A DNA stretch of 64,000 nucleotides from Rhizopus sp. PT2906 (taxonomy: Eukaryota > Mucoromycota > Mucoromycetes > Mucorales > Rhizopodaceae): the NCBI GenBank assembly GCA_025529335.1, contig JAMYHX010000025.1:62001-126000 (forward strand), given 5' to 3'. The notes beneath the pieces are model-generated. The model did no database searches and was not told the DNA's origin. It saw nothing but the letters and a program-made list of their open reading frames with translations. The position numbers were made by a program, and so were the translations under genes. Positions within the stretch are counted from its first letter, which is position 1, and each line of letters opens with the position of its first letter. Below, one piece after another: positions 10,429 to 22,921 of this stretch.

Positions 10429-12510
10429 ATGTCAAATATTAAAGTGTAAAGTTCAATCTAAACGCGTGAATTTTTATTAATCTGCTTCCAAAGTCTTGTC
10501 ACTGGTTCAACCAACAGTCAATTTCGAGAGTTATTTGCAAAAGCGCAACAGATCAACGAAAAGTATGGCCCCTTTGATATGCATTTATGCGTTGGCAACT
10601 TCTTTGCTCCTAATACAGCTAATGAAATCATTGAGGACTTGATCAGTAACAAGATCGAAGGTAACTTTAACTTTTTCTTGCTATATGGTAGTATACTCAT
10701 GTAGGGTATAGTCCCCTTGTCAACCTACTTTCTCATGGGAGAAACGCCTTTCCCACCAAGTGTTCAACAACGTATTGATTCGGCTGACGGTGAAGTTTGC
10801 TCCAATCTTTATTATCTGGGAAATCGAGGTATCTTGACAACATCTCAAGGTATCAAAATAGCCTTTTTATCTGGTGTTCAACCAAAGGAAGAGCAAGAAG
10901 AGAACAAGGATAATGATACACATTACACCAAGGACATGGTTGATAAGTTATGCCAAACAAAGCTACCTGCTACTTTACCTCCAGGTGTAGATATACTCAT
11001 GACCTGCGAATGGCCCAAAAACATCAAAGAGTTATCTGCAGTATCAGTGGATATGGATGATAGTAAAGCGTCACTGTACGTATCTCAGGTGGCTGCAGCA
11101 TTAAAACCAAGATATCATTTTGCAGCATCCCAGAACGTCTTTTATGAAAGAGAACCTTATAAGAACATTCTGAGTGGGCTTGGAGGACGAGATGAGAGAC
11201 TAGCAAAGCATGCCACAAGATTCATTGGACTTGGTGATGCGTTTAATACCGAAAAGCAGAGAGTAAGCATATGCTTGTATCATTGAATATGTGCTTATAT
11301 ATAATTTAGTGGTTTTATGCTTTCAATTTGGTTCCTATGTCACAGGCGCCTTCAGAGGCACTCGAAACTGTACCAGAGAATACAACGGAATGTCCATTCA
11401 GTTCATTATTTACTAATAAGAGAAGACACGAAGACGATCATAATGGTGCATTCTTTTGGGGAGAGGAACCAAAACGACCAAAGATGGGTGCAGAAGTGCC
11501 AAAAGGTAACTATGTGTGTAGACGATGCAATGTACCTGGACACTATATTCAAGACTGCCCAATGTCTGCGCCTAAACAACCACCTGAAGGGTATGTCTGC
11601 AATATATGCAAAGAGCCAGGACATTTTATTGCTCAATGTCCTCAAAGACAACAACGACCTCCCCCTGGTGAGCAGCCTTCACGTAAGTATATTATCTACC
11701 TGGTCTATTTCCATTTTCAACTGACTTGTTTCGTAACTAGTTGATTCCTGCTGGTTCTGTTTATCAAATCCAAAGGCCGAGAAGCATCTTGTGTTATCAA
11801 TTGGTGATGAACTTTATGCTGCATCAGCCAAAGGTCCCTTATTTTCCTCCAGAGATAATGAATGCCGTGTGCCAGGCACAGGACACGTTTTGATTATACC
11901 AGTAACACATTATCCTACGTTTGGAAAGATCCCTCTTGATTCACAAGTGGAAGTGATTGCAGAACTAGAGAAATATAAGAGTGCGTTAAGAAGAATGTTT
12001 GAAAAGTACGGCCATGATATGATTACATTTGAAATATCGAGAGAATCATTTAGAGGAATGAGTCATGCTCACGTTCAGGTTATTGCTATTCCCAAAGGCA
12101 AGTGCGATCTTGTTGAACAAGTGGCTAGAGAGCAAGGACAAGCTTTTGGAATGGATTTTATAGAACAATTGCCTGTAAGCTGCTCATTATTATTGTCCTT
12201 TATGGTCATTAACTAGTATTGTTTAGGATAACCCAGCCATTCCTTATTTTAAATTAGAATTGCCTGATGGAAGAACATTGGTACATGTTATCAAGCCAAA
12301 AGAACGATTCAACTTACAATTTGGAAGGTAAAGAAAGAAGGAAAAGAATAGATAAAAGATATTAACATCAATAGATTGGTTGTATCTCATGTTTTGGGAA
12401 AGCCTGAAAGGGAAGATTGGAAAGCCTGTCAACAAACTGAAGAAGAGGAAAAGAAGGAGGCTGATTCATTTAAAGCTGCCTTCAAGCCATTTGATTTTAC
12501 TTTGCAATAA
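10429..12510 (+). CDS. CWF19L1: CWF19-like protein 1 (CWF19L1), spliceosome/intron-lariat factor
   Basis: Seven exons, join(10429..10445,10494..10660,10712..11262,11310..11682,11741..12174,12227..12327,12375..12510), 592 aa. The first exon is only 17 nt (MSNIK plus two bases). The N-terminal third is the calcineurin-like metallophosphatase-fold domain (VTGSTNSQFRELF, HLCVGNFF, FLSGVQP). Two CCHC zinc knuckles lie around residues 315-350 (CRRCNVPGHYIQDC and CNICKEPGHFIAQC). The CwfJ C-terminal domains 1 and 2 complete it, with CWFC, the HIT-like GHVLIIPVTHYPTF and the SHAHVQVIAIPK His-x-His motif. The family is related to the debranching-enzyme-binding factor Drn1/Cwf19 and works in spliceosome disassembly and lariat turnover. 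Introns are 47-58 nt. Confidence 0.95.
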
Positions 12511-12734
12511 ATGACAAAATCGCTCTTGCTGTTTAATCCCTTTTGTTTTTTTTTCTCTTGCTTTGAATACTTTAAAGTGCTACTTGATATTGTGCCCTTA
12601 ATTTGATTGTTCTGCTTGATATTGTGCCTCAATTTGATTGTTCTGATTAAATTCAAACACCATTTTAGCGACAGTGACTGGGGAATCAAACAAAAAGAGA
12701 ACCTTTCTCTTTTTGTTTCAATAATAATAAGCAC

Positions 12735-14632
12735 ATGGTCATTCTATCAGAACCACTCTTTCCAACACAAGACAATAATGGACATGTGTATCCTATTGTA
12801 TCGCATTCTAAAGAAGAACTGCAAAATATATTAGATGAAGAAGTGCAGCTCAAAAGAGAACTATCCAAAATGACCATAGACACTTCAAAGTCACTAAGCT
12901 TTATACCCATTATGCACGGCATGTTCAACATTTTTAAAGAACCTCAAGAAATAGAGATAGAAAATGGAGGAACAAACGAACAAGAAGATGACAACACATT
13001 ACAGCTAATATCTACTGGATCACTAAGTATTCTTGACGAATCCAATCAACTAAACTTGACAACTCCTGCGTTGCAGGTGAATGTACCAGAATATAGAGCC
13101 AAACGAAGAAAAGTGGAACAGATCTTATCTGGGCTGCTCAACCCTTCGACAGAACATACGAGCGAGAAAGAAGCAACACCAACCATGACAGACGATGGAC
13201 TAGAAGAAGATGCACAACTGACAACAGCGCCCAGCTCACCCATTCAACAGACACACAAGCCCAAAGGGAACGACTGGCATCCAGGTACCGAAACAGAGAC
13301 GGGCGTGCAAGTTTATGAATATCCAGCGCGTATGGTTCCTGTGTTTGCCACACCAGGTCAGATAGAGAAGGTTGCAGAGATCACAGAATCTGCTAAACAG
13401 AATGATCGGCTCATTGGAACTGATTTCCGCAAAGTCATCGATTATCTCAACTTTACTCTCACTGACTATGATGCCAGTATTGAAGATGTCTGGAGCGTAT
13501 CAGGCAAGCTGATATTCATCAAGGACTTTTTAAACAATTTGGCAGATAAAGACATGACTATCGTCATCCTTACCAAGGGCCTGGGTGAAGAGACTAGCAT
13601 GTATGAGCTGATACGTGAATGTTTGAAGCTTGCCTGTACCCGTGTAGGCAATGTCTTGGACGATGATTGGAATGGCGAGTATGGTGTGTTTGTCAAGACA
13701 AGGAAGAGTGAAGAGATACTAAGGGCGTCAGAACAACAACTCTTTACGCATGAGGCAGACCTGATCATCTGTCTGGACATCCTTATTGAAGATAATATTG
13801 AGTCGCTTTCACTCATCAACAATAAGAACCAGAAAAAGCGACCTTATATCGTCTGGTTAGTCACTGTAGGTTCATTGGAGGAAAGAATCTTTCGATTGAT
13901 GGATGAGAAAAAGATCACTTTTTCTCAGTGCAACTCTCAATTATCGGAGCTTTCGATGGTCGCGAATAATTGGCCTCAGGGCTCACTTGAGGATGGCATG
14001 ACTCGTAACATGCTGGCTGCACTCAATTTGACCTCGTGGTTGGTTGATTATAAGGGCGAATGTGAATATCAGTACAGATCAAAGATTGAACTACCCAATA
14101 GCTTACTACGAACAACACCTGAGACATCTGCTGTCGCAGGCTCCGTTGTAACAACAACAACAACAACAACAATAGCAGCAGATGAGGAAGCTTCTGATAT
14201 GGAGCTTAGCTCTGATATTGATACTGAAGAATCCAACAGACAGCTCAATACAGAAGACACTAGGCCTGTTTTATCTTCTCAATTATTAAGCTTCTTAGAA
14301 AACGTAAGAATAATATTCTTGTATGTTTATCCTTTTGTGGTGTGATTTAACTTTTACTTTATTAGTCCATCTTTCCTACATGCGATTTTATTGTGAATAA
14401 GAAAACGACACCTGAGGGACTAGGTAAGGTTTATGGCGACATTAAGAATAACTTATTGATATATGGTATAGATTCAAACGATGTCGCGTTGGCTACAACC
14501 ATATTGAATACTACAGGATCAAATTATATAAATGAACTGAAAACTTTAAAACTCGAATTTGAACAAAAGTTCAATACAATTCGCGAGAAATATCTTGAAG
14601 AGACAAAGAAAACGTTTTTCAGAACAGAATAA
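12735..14632 (+). CDS. Possible class II HDAC complex subunit 2/3 (Hda2/3-like)
   Basis: Two exons, join(12735..14303,14366..14632), 611 aa. The N-terminal 200 residues are acidic, low-complexity and carry a basic cluster (RAKRRKVEQ) that could be a nuclear localisation signal. The central part has an alpha/beta layout like a degenerate helicase C-lobe: SGKLIFIKDFLNNLADK, TIVILTKG, a Rossmann-like strand EADLIICLDIL, PYIVWLVTVGSLEERIFRLMD. This order resembles the Hda2/Hda3 family of fungal class II histone deacetylase subunits, where a helicase-like fold has lost ATPase motifs. No Walker A is present. A Thr-rich run (ACA repeats) and an acidic tail precede the last exon. The family call is tentative and rests on fold logic rather than a firm motif. 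Confidence 0.45.
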
Positions 14633-14828
14633 AATATATAAAAGCAATTGCTTTAATCATGTAAATCAACAAGAACAACAAGAGAAAGAAAAAAAAGTGT
14701 AAAGGATGAAAAGGCAATAAAGGGAGTGAAAGAGTAAGGAGGCATAAATATTCACAGTAAATATAAATGTGTATAGGCGTTTTTTTTTCTTTTGTAAGGG
14801 AATGTATATGTATATATATGTAAAAAGG

Positions 14829-16618
14829 TTATAAGAAGTAGGCATTCTTTTGTTTGTTAGTTTCTGTATCATGCTCTAGTAATAAACTACGTGCATTCTT
14901 TTTTTCAATGGGAAGTGTTTGGCCGTGTTGATGTTGGCGTTTTTTCATAATGTTGATTCTATTTTGTAAGTGATGATGATATTGTTGTTGTGTAACTGTA
15001 GACATATTCCGAGCCGATGATGGAGATGACGCCGCTGAGGAGGTAGTGTTGGAAGGAGTGAAGTGTGTTATGGTCTTGCTTGTAGCGTGCGTTGTTTTTG
15101 AGTTTTTCATATGTGAAGATTTAATGTGTTTCCTTAGGGATCTAGAATGATAATAGGCTTTATCACAGCCGGGCATAGAGCATAAATAAGGACGACTATC
15201 GGAATGAGTCTTGATGTGTGTGCTGAGAGAATCAGGTCTTGAAAAGGTCTTGTTGCAGCCTATCACGGTACATACAAAAGGTCTTTCTCCGGTATGAGTT
15301 CTCATGTGATTGTGCATCTTGTGTCTTTTCATAAATGGCTTCTTGTTTCTAGGACAATCTTTCCATTCACAGTAATAAGTAGCCTACATAAGATATGAGT
15401 CATCTCTTCTTCGATTAGATATGTATATATATATATATATATTACCTTGCCACTGCCAATGTGACTATTGCATATATGGGTCATAAGCTTATCTAAGGTA
15501 GGAGCTTGAGCATCACAAGATGCCCATTGACAGGAATACATCTTGGTAGACTTGTCGTCATGTTCAGTGACAATTGGTTTTGCAATCGCAATGGAGGATA
15601 CTCTGCTGACAGAGGGTTGAACATCTAGAATAAAATGAATGAGTTATACAATAAACAGAACATGTAGGTGTTACTTTACTTGATACAGTTCGATTTGTTG
15701 TAGCCATGGCACAGGCAGGTGGAGGTAATTTCATATTATTGGATGATCTGGATGACTTTTCCATTTCTAATTGAACCACACGCTCGATCAACTGTTCTTT
15801 GGATAATTGACTGAGAGAAGCCGTTTGATGACAATGAGCATAGTGCTGCTGTTGTAAAGCGGCTGCAAAGTACTCAGGATGATCGGAATAACTCTTTTGT
15901 AACAGCATCATATGATCTTCATTCTAAAATATTACACAAACCCATCTTTTTTGTCAGTGCGTTACAACCCCAATAAAATAATAAGAAACTTACGGAAAGA
16001 GAAGGGATAAGCTGACCAGAAGCATCATCATTAACGTAGTTTGGAAAATAAATCGAAGGTGACGAGAAGGAGTGGTTGTTGTCTGGTTCATTCTTGGATG
16101 TGACTGAATCGTCCATCAAAGAAGCATGATCCAAGGAAAGTGGTGGAGAGTAAGATAAGATAGGTGATTGCTGTAATAATGAAACGTATTCAAAGGAAGG
16201 ACGGTGAGATAGCATAAAGGAAGGAGAGTTGTTATTGTTGGCTATATCAAATATTCCAATATCAGGCGTACGAACACCCAAAGAAGAAGTGGAACTAACT
16301 GAGGCTTCCGAAGTTTCGCCAAAGTATCTTTGGAAATGATTGGTATCGCAAAAGGGATGATGATCTAAAGGAGTGCTTGCCATCGTCCACTCTTTGTTGC
16401 TCAATTCATCTTGATGGATAGTATCTTGTGGTAATACGCTAAAGACTACATTGTAATATTTGAATAAGTATGAGAACAAACGATCATAATGTATACATAC
16501 CTTGTTCAACGCAAGTGTCGTCACTGGGCGAGTGAGGTGAAGGATAAAAGGCGTTGACCTGTTGAAAGGTGGGTGTTTGAATTTTTAATTCGGAGTGTTT
16601 GCTGTCAAGTAGGGACAT
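14829..16618 (-). CDS. C2H2 zinc-finger transcription factor (GLI/Zap1-type finger array)
   Basis: Five exons, complement(join(14829..15383,15446..15624,15680..15923,15994..16445,16501..16618)), 515 aa. The N-terminal 300 residues are Ser/Pro/Gln/Asn-rich, as in a transactivation region, with a possible leucine-zipper-like helix (SLSQLSKEQLIERVVQLEME). A C-terminal array of C2H2 fingers follows: CQWASC-x17-H, then HIGSGK and CEWKDC-PRNKKPFMKRHKMHNH, then CTVIGC with RTHTGERPF, and CSMPGC with KTHSDSRPY. Two of these use the GLI-style C-x4-C spacing. Similar layouts occur in Zap1/GLI/PacC-like fungal regulators, so the regulon is not assignable. The intron at 15384-15445 contains a (TA)n microsatellite. 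Confidence 0.9.
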
Positions 16619-18141
16619 TGTTGATTTTATAAAGGGAGAGTGTTAATAATAAATAAAAAGGGGTTATTTTTTGTTTGTTGAGCTATGGTTTATAGGTTGC
16701 TATATAATAATTTATATATAATTTATATATAATAAAAGAGAACAGAACTGCTTCTCTTTAAATAAATAAATAAGGACAAAGAAAGGAAAACAAAAAAGTA
16801 GAAGAGAGAAGAGAGGAATGGAAGAAATAAAGGGTAGTTTAAATAGTCTGTCCACTTGTCAGTCTGTCACTTTTTTTTTTCCTCTGTCTCGCGTGGGCTG
16901 AGGATTTATCATCAGCTTAAACAATTTCAGAAATTCTTAAAGCATTGATCACTCTACTTTTTTTAAGTTCATCCTTCAACTTTACAAAATTCAACTTTAC
17001 GTTGCTTTGGTATTTTATTTTATCGTCATAGTAATTTTACTGTTGCTATAGATACGTAGACTTTGTCCTATTCTCTTCCTTGACCTTTTCTCTTATCATC
17101 TTACCATTGTGCAAATCATTTAAAGAACACATGTAAGAGAGTACAAAAAAGTAGCGTGTGACAGAATATGAATAAAATGGTCAGAGAGTTAAATTTATTA
17201 AATGTTCGGATAACATCGGTTTTCACAGCATTAAACTCGTATGATCCCTTGGGGCCACTGTTTACTATACTACTCACTTGTGTTTTTAAAAAAGGATATG
17301 GGACAGTGTCTTATCTTCAGGGTACCAACCATACTCCTGTCCCCTTCCCTTTCTTTTCTCTCTCTCTTTTTTTTCTCTTCCCTTTCATCACTTTATGTTG
17401 TTGTTTTTTTTTTTTCCTTTTACTTTACTTATTTCTTTACTACTTTTTACTGCGAGTTTATCATGATGATTATCAGCTAATTTTGTGAGGTGAGAACGTG
17501 TTATTACCTAATAGAAATAGGGAAGCTGGTAAATGCAAAAAAAAAGAAAAAACGATGCCAATGGGCCAATCATCGTATTAATTCAGAATACAAAAAGATC
17601 ACTCCATTCTTTCATCCCTCTCATTTTTCTTTTTCCCTTCTCAGTATCAGTGCGCCCACAATAATCACATTACTGCATATGAGCCATTATTAAGAAATGA
17701 ATGACAATAGCCACGTGTGATTGATGACCTGGACATCACATTCCTCAACTTATTTGATTTCATATTTGGCAAAGAGCCGACTTTCACTGTTTGATTGGTT
17801 TACTCTAAACCATTCTACTTTCTATCCCTGTGCCTGAAAAAAAAACATATGACACTCTTTTAGTATGGCTGTACTACTTTAATATGTATGTCATTATACA
17901 AAATTGATCAATGTTTTGAAGTTTGTTCTCACAAATTTCACGGACAACTGTTGCAAAATAGCTCTCGATACTTGAATGATTTTGGTTCTTTGTTGATCAA
18001 ACCGACGACATAAAAAAAAAATACAGCAATAACTGCGTTTCTTTCTTCTTGAAAGACACAATTCACTTTCTACACTCAAGGGACATGAAAAGATGTCTGT
18101 TCTCTGAACAGATTTAGCTTGACGTTGCACATTGAAAAGCT
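16619..18141. other. Long upstream region of the zinc-finger gene
   Basis: 1.5 kb without a convincing gene. It holds AT-rich runs (about 16700-16735), long pyrimidine tracts (17340-17440) and short open frames made mostly of Phe/Leu codons from those tracts. It probably contains the regulatory DNA of the minus-strand regulator. One frame-degraded segment near 17900-18140 may belong to the orphan ORF that follows. Confidence 0.4.
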
Positions 18142-18603
18142 TTGTTGACGATATTACAGGCTGTGTCTGTTGCGGATTTCTTCGTGCGTGTATTGTACAC
18201 CAAAGTTTATGGAATTCAGTCTATACAAACTATTTTAATATTATCAGAGTTGAAATACGATGAAGACGGAAAGCTTAGCTATACAGAAGTTCGCTCGGCC
18301 CAAATCCCAACTGCATATTCAGAGAGAAACAAATGGATCAAAGTTTTTGAAACCCTATGTTATCTTTTTATAGAAATGACTGATCAAGAGAATAACTATA
18401 AATTAATAGAGGATCAAGAACAAGGAATAGCGATAGTTTCACATGAAGAAACAATAAGAGCTAAATTTGACGCTTCTGCGGTCAATCCCCAAATGCTACA
18501 GTTGGCAAAAGGAGAACATCGGATGTGGTATAAGCTCTTCGAGCCGCACTTTTTATTTGAAAATATACCAAATATACAAAAAACAATAAACTATCTCTTT
18601 TAA
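18142..18603 (+). CDS. Orphan ORF, possibly a gene remnant
   Basis: A 153-codon open frame ending in TAA, next to a retroelement. The product has mixed charged and aromatic residues (RNKWIKVFETLCYLFIEM; GEHRMWYKLFEPHFLF) and no signal peptide or motif that I recognise. Composition suggests a real folded protein rather than a chance frame, but no promoter or upstream exon could be placed. Being between a gene-poor stretch and a broken transposon, it may be a fragment of a repeated element. Confidence 0.3.
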   Translation: MLTILQAVSVADFFVRVLYTKVYGIQSIQTILILSELKYDEDGKLSYTEVRSAQIPTAYSERNKWIKVFETLCYLFIEMTDQENNYKLIEDQEQGIAIVSHEETIRAKFDASAVNPQMLQLAKGEHRMWYKLFEPHFLFENIPNIQKTINYLF

Positions 18604-18654
18604 CCCTTTTTCAAGCTAAGCATTCTATTTTTTTTTATGAAGACGGTGGGCAAA

Positions 18655-20007
18655 TCAAATATATATAAAAAAGCTTTCATACCATCTGGGTTGGGTGACC
18701 ACATCCTCTGTTCTCCTTTCGTCAACTGTAGCATTACTTGACGTGCCTAACCCAATTCCAGTTGACTTCAGTCGGACTTCGGATGTGTTATGATTTTCAG
18801 GACAAAAAGAAAAAATGGAATTGGTAATCTTCTTGCTGTCAGCGTGCTGGTGAGATGGTTTGTAATAGAAACGTTCGAGCATATTGGCAGACAAACTCCA
18901 GTTGGCATGCTTCTTTGTCTTATCTATCTTGTTGCCTAATTCGGTCGCTTTCGTGCTGCTTGCTGAACGTATTGAATGTGGGCCATATATTTTTGTATCT
19001 ATCCCTGCAGCTTGCATGTGTTTCTTAACGATGTTTGCTACGGAAATTGGATTAAGTGGTCGAAGTTTGCTGGGCTCCATCAAGTATACCAGGAATAGTG
19101 AATGGCCTTCGGGGAGCTCGCTACGAAGGTGCTCGGTCTTGGTTATAAAAAGCCATGTCGTTCTTACTGAGCACATAGATTCAAGATCTAATCGTCCAAG
19201 TCTTACTGTCTTGGTTTGAGTTTCCTTCGGTTGTCTAATGTATAGCGTCATGCCGAACAAGGTTTGGTTTCTGGAGTTACTGTTGTTTTCGAAAGTGAAT
19301 TCTATGTCTCTGCGTTGTAAGGTGCCTATATCCGAACATGGGCAAAACATTGTTGCAATACAAAGCAGCACCTTGTTTTGTAGTTGAGTGAGAGAAATAA
19401 CTCCAGGGGAAAAAAGAGGTCTTTGCTGTCATCTTCGTCGTCACCTTCGAGATACTTGAGGCTGTCTGGGAGACGAAGCTCCTTGATTGATAGGTATTTG
19501 GTATCTCTATCCAGTTCTGTTCCTGTTGCGAGGCAGTATACTGTAAGTCTCCTAGTCTTTTCCAGGATTGTTGACATGGTCTGCTCGTCTCCACCTTCTT
19601 CGAAGATATATCGAAGTTCGTTGTACAATTCTGATGCTCTTCTTTCTGCTTTTCGTAATTGATCAGCTCCTTTGCCGATTGCGGATACCATTTGGGCAGC
19701 CTCCACCTGGGAGATAAACCTTGTTGATCGTCCCTGTTTGTGTCCATTTACCGCCTTCGAGCTTAATTGTTTCTCTAGTGTATTGTTTGAGTTTGTTCTT
19801 AAGCTGTATTTTGGAAGAGGCTTCCAATTCGAGCTGAATATCTTCTGGTAATTCTGACTGCTCGTCTCTGAGATCTTGATTTCTGAATCTCTCACGGATT
19901 TCTCGCAATTCTCTAATTTCTTCGGCTGTAAGTACCTCATTTGTGATATCTGACATAATGGTTCCACGATGCGCTTGCTTTCTTGCAGCTTCAATAGCTT
20001 TGAACAT
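18655..20007 (-). mobile_element. Deleted DIRS/PAT-like tyrosine-recombinase retroelement
   Basis: Two joined pieces on the minus strand. From 20007 a gag-like coiled-coil protein (EIRELREIRERFRNQDLRDE; LRKAERRASELYNELRY) runs with a frame change near 19720. At about 19385 the frame passes directly into the catalytic half of a tyrosine recombinase (ending 18655). The recombinase has GTLQRRDIEF, PHSIRSASSTKATELGN with the H-x-x-R pair, HANWS and the FYYKP Tyr. The region expected between them in DIRS-type elements (reverse transcriptase and RNase H) is missing. The first catalytic Arg region reads CPCSD where R-P-R-S-D is expected. A Crypton origin is possible but the gag-like part argues against it. 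Confidence 0.65.
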
Positions 20008-21015
20008 TAACTAAAGCCAGTAACATGGGGTATTCTTATCTCAACAGTCCCACAATTTAGCTCTATTGAGCTCAGTGCTTATCGGATGGACGAGCCCTTT
20101 TTACTTATTCAAATCGTTCAATAGCAAATCAGAAATTACATAACAGACTTCATTGGATAACTATTGCATTTACGTACAAATTAACAAGTTTTCTGCAAAA
20201 TAAAGTATTGACTAGCAAAGACAGGATCGTTCACAACTTTTCCATACTACACTTCAAAACTATTTTCAGCTTGCAACAGGTCTTTGATAGCTTTGTTTAA
20301 AAGCTTGCTGTATCAGAAAAATCACCAGATAGCCAAAGATTTTAAGTCATGCGTCACAACCATAAAAAAAAAATGAAAAGGATTAGCAACTGACGTCAAG
20401 AGAAGCACCAGTGAGCTGAGCAAAGCTTCGGCCCTATTTAATAGACATTGAAATGACATTTCGAGTTCATTTATAATAGCCGATTGCTCCTTAAAAATCA
20501 TAAATACTATATTTAAAAAAAGACAACAAACTATATCAGATCTTCATTTTCAACAAAAAAGAAGCTTGGAATAAAGAAGACGTTCTTTCCTTTCCTTTCC
20601 GAAATCCGAAAGTATTGTAATACGGAGACAACTTTCGATTTGACGTCAATTGTTCCTGATCATGTATATACACACTATAAATTTTATTGTGAAAATGTCC
20701 TACTTACATGTGTTCTTCAAAGATGACATAACTTTCCCATTCTTTTTGGTTACATATGAATAGATTATGTATGCCATTTTGAATTAAACAATTCCAGAGC
20801 TCATGAAATAGTCATAGATTTGCATAGTAACCAAGGCAACAAGCAAGAGAATGATTTCAATTAAATATAAACAAAGTTTCTTTTATTACAAACAAGAGGA
20901 GAGTTGCTTAAGACACACATTGTCCTCCCTTTTCTTTTTCTTTTTGATTTTTTGGTTTTATTTTATGTGAAAAAAGAGTTTTTTTCTCACTTGTAATAAC
21001 ACTATATTATTCCAT
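20008..21015. other. Intergenic region beside the retroelement
   Basis: About 1 kb without a gene. A short palindrome (agctctattgagct, about 20058-20071) lies just outside the retroelement and may belong to its terminus. The rest is AT-rich. The 3' end of the ATP synthase gamma gene lies to the right. Confidence 0.35.
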
Positions 21016-22126
21016 TTAAAGAGCAGAAGCACCAGTAATAATATCAACTATGAAAATCATGAGCATTAGCTATCCATTTCCTTTTTCGCACACATAAAAA
21101 AAAATACTTACTCAATTCGTTTGTAATAACGGCTTGACGACCACGGTTGAAGGTCATGGTCAATTTGAGGATCATGTCACCAGCATTCTTTGTGGCGTTC
21201 TCCATAGCAGTACGCTTGGCAGACATTTCGGAAGCGTGACCTTCGACCATAGCCCAGTAAAGGGAGTTGGCAAAGGTGAATTCTTGAAGGTTAGCAAGAA
21301 CATCATCTTCGATTTCATAAGCAGCGAAGTTAGGAGAGTTCTTAAAGGTAGCTTCAGAGAAGGCAGGGACGGTGTCAGCTTCATAGGCGATGACAGACTT
21401 GAATTTGTTGTACACAATGTTGACAGAGTCGTATTCAATACCTTGGGCATTGATCACGTCGACAATAGAAGAAGCTTCTTCAAAGGTAGGGATGTCCTTA
21501 CCGATTTGGTTGAAAGTGACAGCAATGTTTCGACGCAAGATACGAGCTAACTGAGCCTTGGGCTTATCACCGAGAATGACAAGAGGTGCTTCAGGGGCAT
21601 CGGCAATAGCTCTACGAGTAGCCTTGGAAATGCTCGAGTGAATACCACCGCAAAGACCACGATCAGAGGAAGAGGCAATGAAGAGAACCTTGGCATCATC
21701 AGCAGCCTTGGTTTCAGCATTTTCAAAGAGAGCTATCATGAATTTGTGTCAGTTCTCAATTCCCCCTCTATATAAATTGTATACTCTACAGGTAGAAGCA
21801 GCACCGAAAGCACGAGCAGCTTCCATACTACGTTGAGCCTTGTTGACCTTGGTGGAAGCAATCATCTTCATGGACTTGGTGATCTTTTCAATGTTTTTGA
21901 CAGACTTCAAACGTTGTTGAACTATAAGAAAAAAAATAGTTTAATGTCGTGTGTTGATGTATAATGAGGGTATGCTGTCATTTACTTTCTTTCAAGGTGG
22001 CCATGTTACGGGCTTGGATAGCCTGGCTATACATATACATTAATCGTCGTTACTTTGTGTTTTTATAATGCCGTACCTGACGGGAGCAGCGGCAGGGCGA
22101 GCAATGCGAGAAACAGTGAACAACAT
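21016..22126 (-). CDS. ATP3: ATP synthase F1 subunit gamma, mitochondrial
   Basis: Five exons, complement(join(21016..21047,21112..21732,21790..21921,21986..22026,22077..22126)), 291 aa. An N-terminal mitochondrial presequence (MLFTVSRIARPAAAPV) precedes ARNMATLKEIQQRLKSVKNIEKITKSM, the conserved N-terminal helix of the rotor shaft. SSDRGLCGGIHSS and the C-terminal helix (SAKRTAMENATKNAGDMI, then FNRGRQAVITNEL and IDIITGASAL) are canonical. Gamma is the central stalk that couples proton flow through Fo to ATP synthesis in F1. The last exon is only 32 nt. C-ending codons are frequent, as expected for a highly expressed gene. Confidence 0.97.
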
Positions 22127-22921
22127 CTTGGTATTCCTCGAGTTATTAGTCTTTACTAGAGAAAAAAAAATAAAGCAAGGTCAACTTTTTTCCTAAAAAA
22201 AATTGAGGGGACTGGCAACCCCAGGGTAAAAAGTCAGCCAAGAGACACGGTTGTTGAGGGTGACGTAAAATGCGGCATTTTAATTAACCGAAGGCATGCA
22301 AAAAAAAGGACAAGCATTGTCTTTACAAAAAGGCAAATTACAAAATTAAGCGGAGGCGACAATGACTTTTGCGTAGCTCACTTCTTTATTGGTTCAGCTT
22401 TTTTTTTTTTTAAAAAAAAAGAGACATATCAGAGAAAATGATTATCTGCTCAATAATGAAACTATCAAGACGTTTTCTGAGGCTTCTGCTTTGTTTTATT
22501 TGAAATCCAAAATATAGAATGCGTCCGTGTAAAGCAGTTCGATGCGATATATGCCCATTGACTTACTTTCTCTTCCTTTATCGTTGTCAGTTTATTTTGC
22601 AGACATGTGTATATACATCATACTTAAGAATATCCCTATTAAAAAAGAACTGTTCAATCCCGCCTGTTTCTTTTTTTAACAACTGTATCACTAGGAACGC
22701 CAAGGCTTGTACAACATATGATTTGAGACAAACAAATAAGGAGAGAGTCATTACTATTTCCCTTGAAAAAAGCTTATTCTAAATGTTCAAAGAAAGATAA
22801 TAGCAGACATGTTTAATAGATATTTATTCACTTTTTAATAAGTTGAGTATATAAATAAGAAATAGCGGAGGAAGGGTGGGGATATTCATAAGAAGCTATT
22901 ATTAATGAAATAATAAAGGAT
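22127..22921. other. Promoter of ATP3 and 3' region of the perilipin-like gene
   Basis: No gene is supported. The ATP3 upstream side has short A and T runs (about 22398-22420). Small open frames on either strand are AT-rich and lack motifs. Confidence 0.35.

Noticed and set aside
17168..17488. Plus-strand frame of 106 codons
   Set aside because: Composed mostly of Phe/Leu/Ser codons from pyrimidine tracts, in two overlapping frames, with no motif.
21134..21550. Plus-strand frame of 138 codons opposite ATP synthase gamma
   Set aside because: Antisense shadow of a highly biased coding exon.
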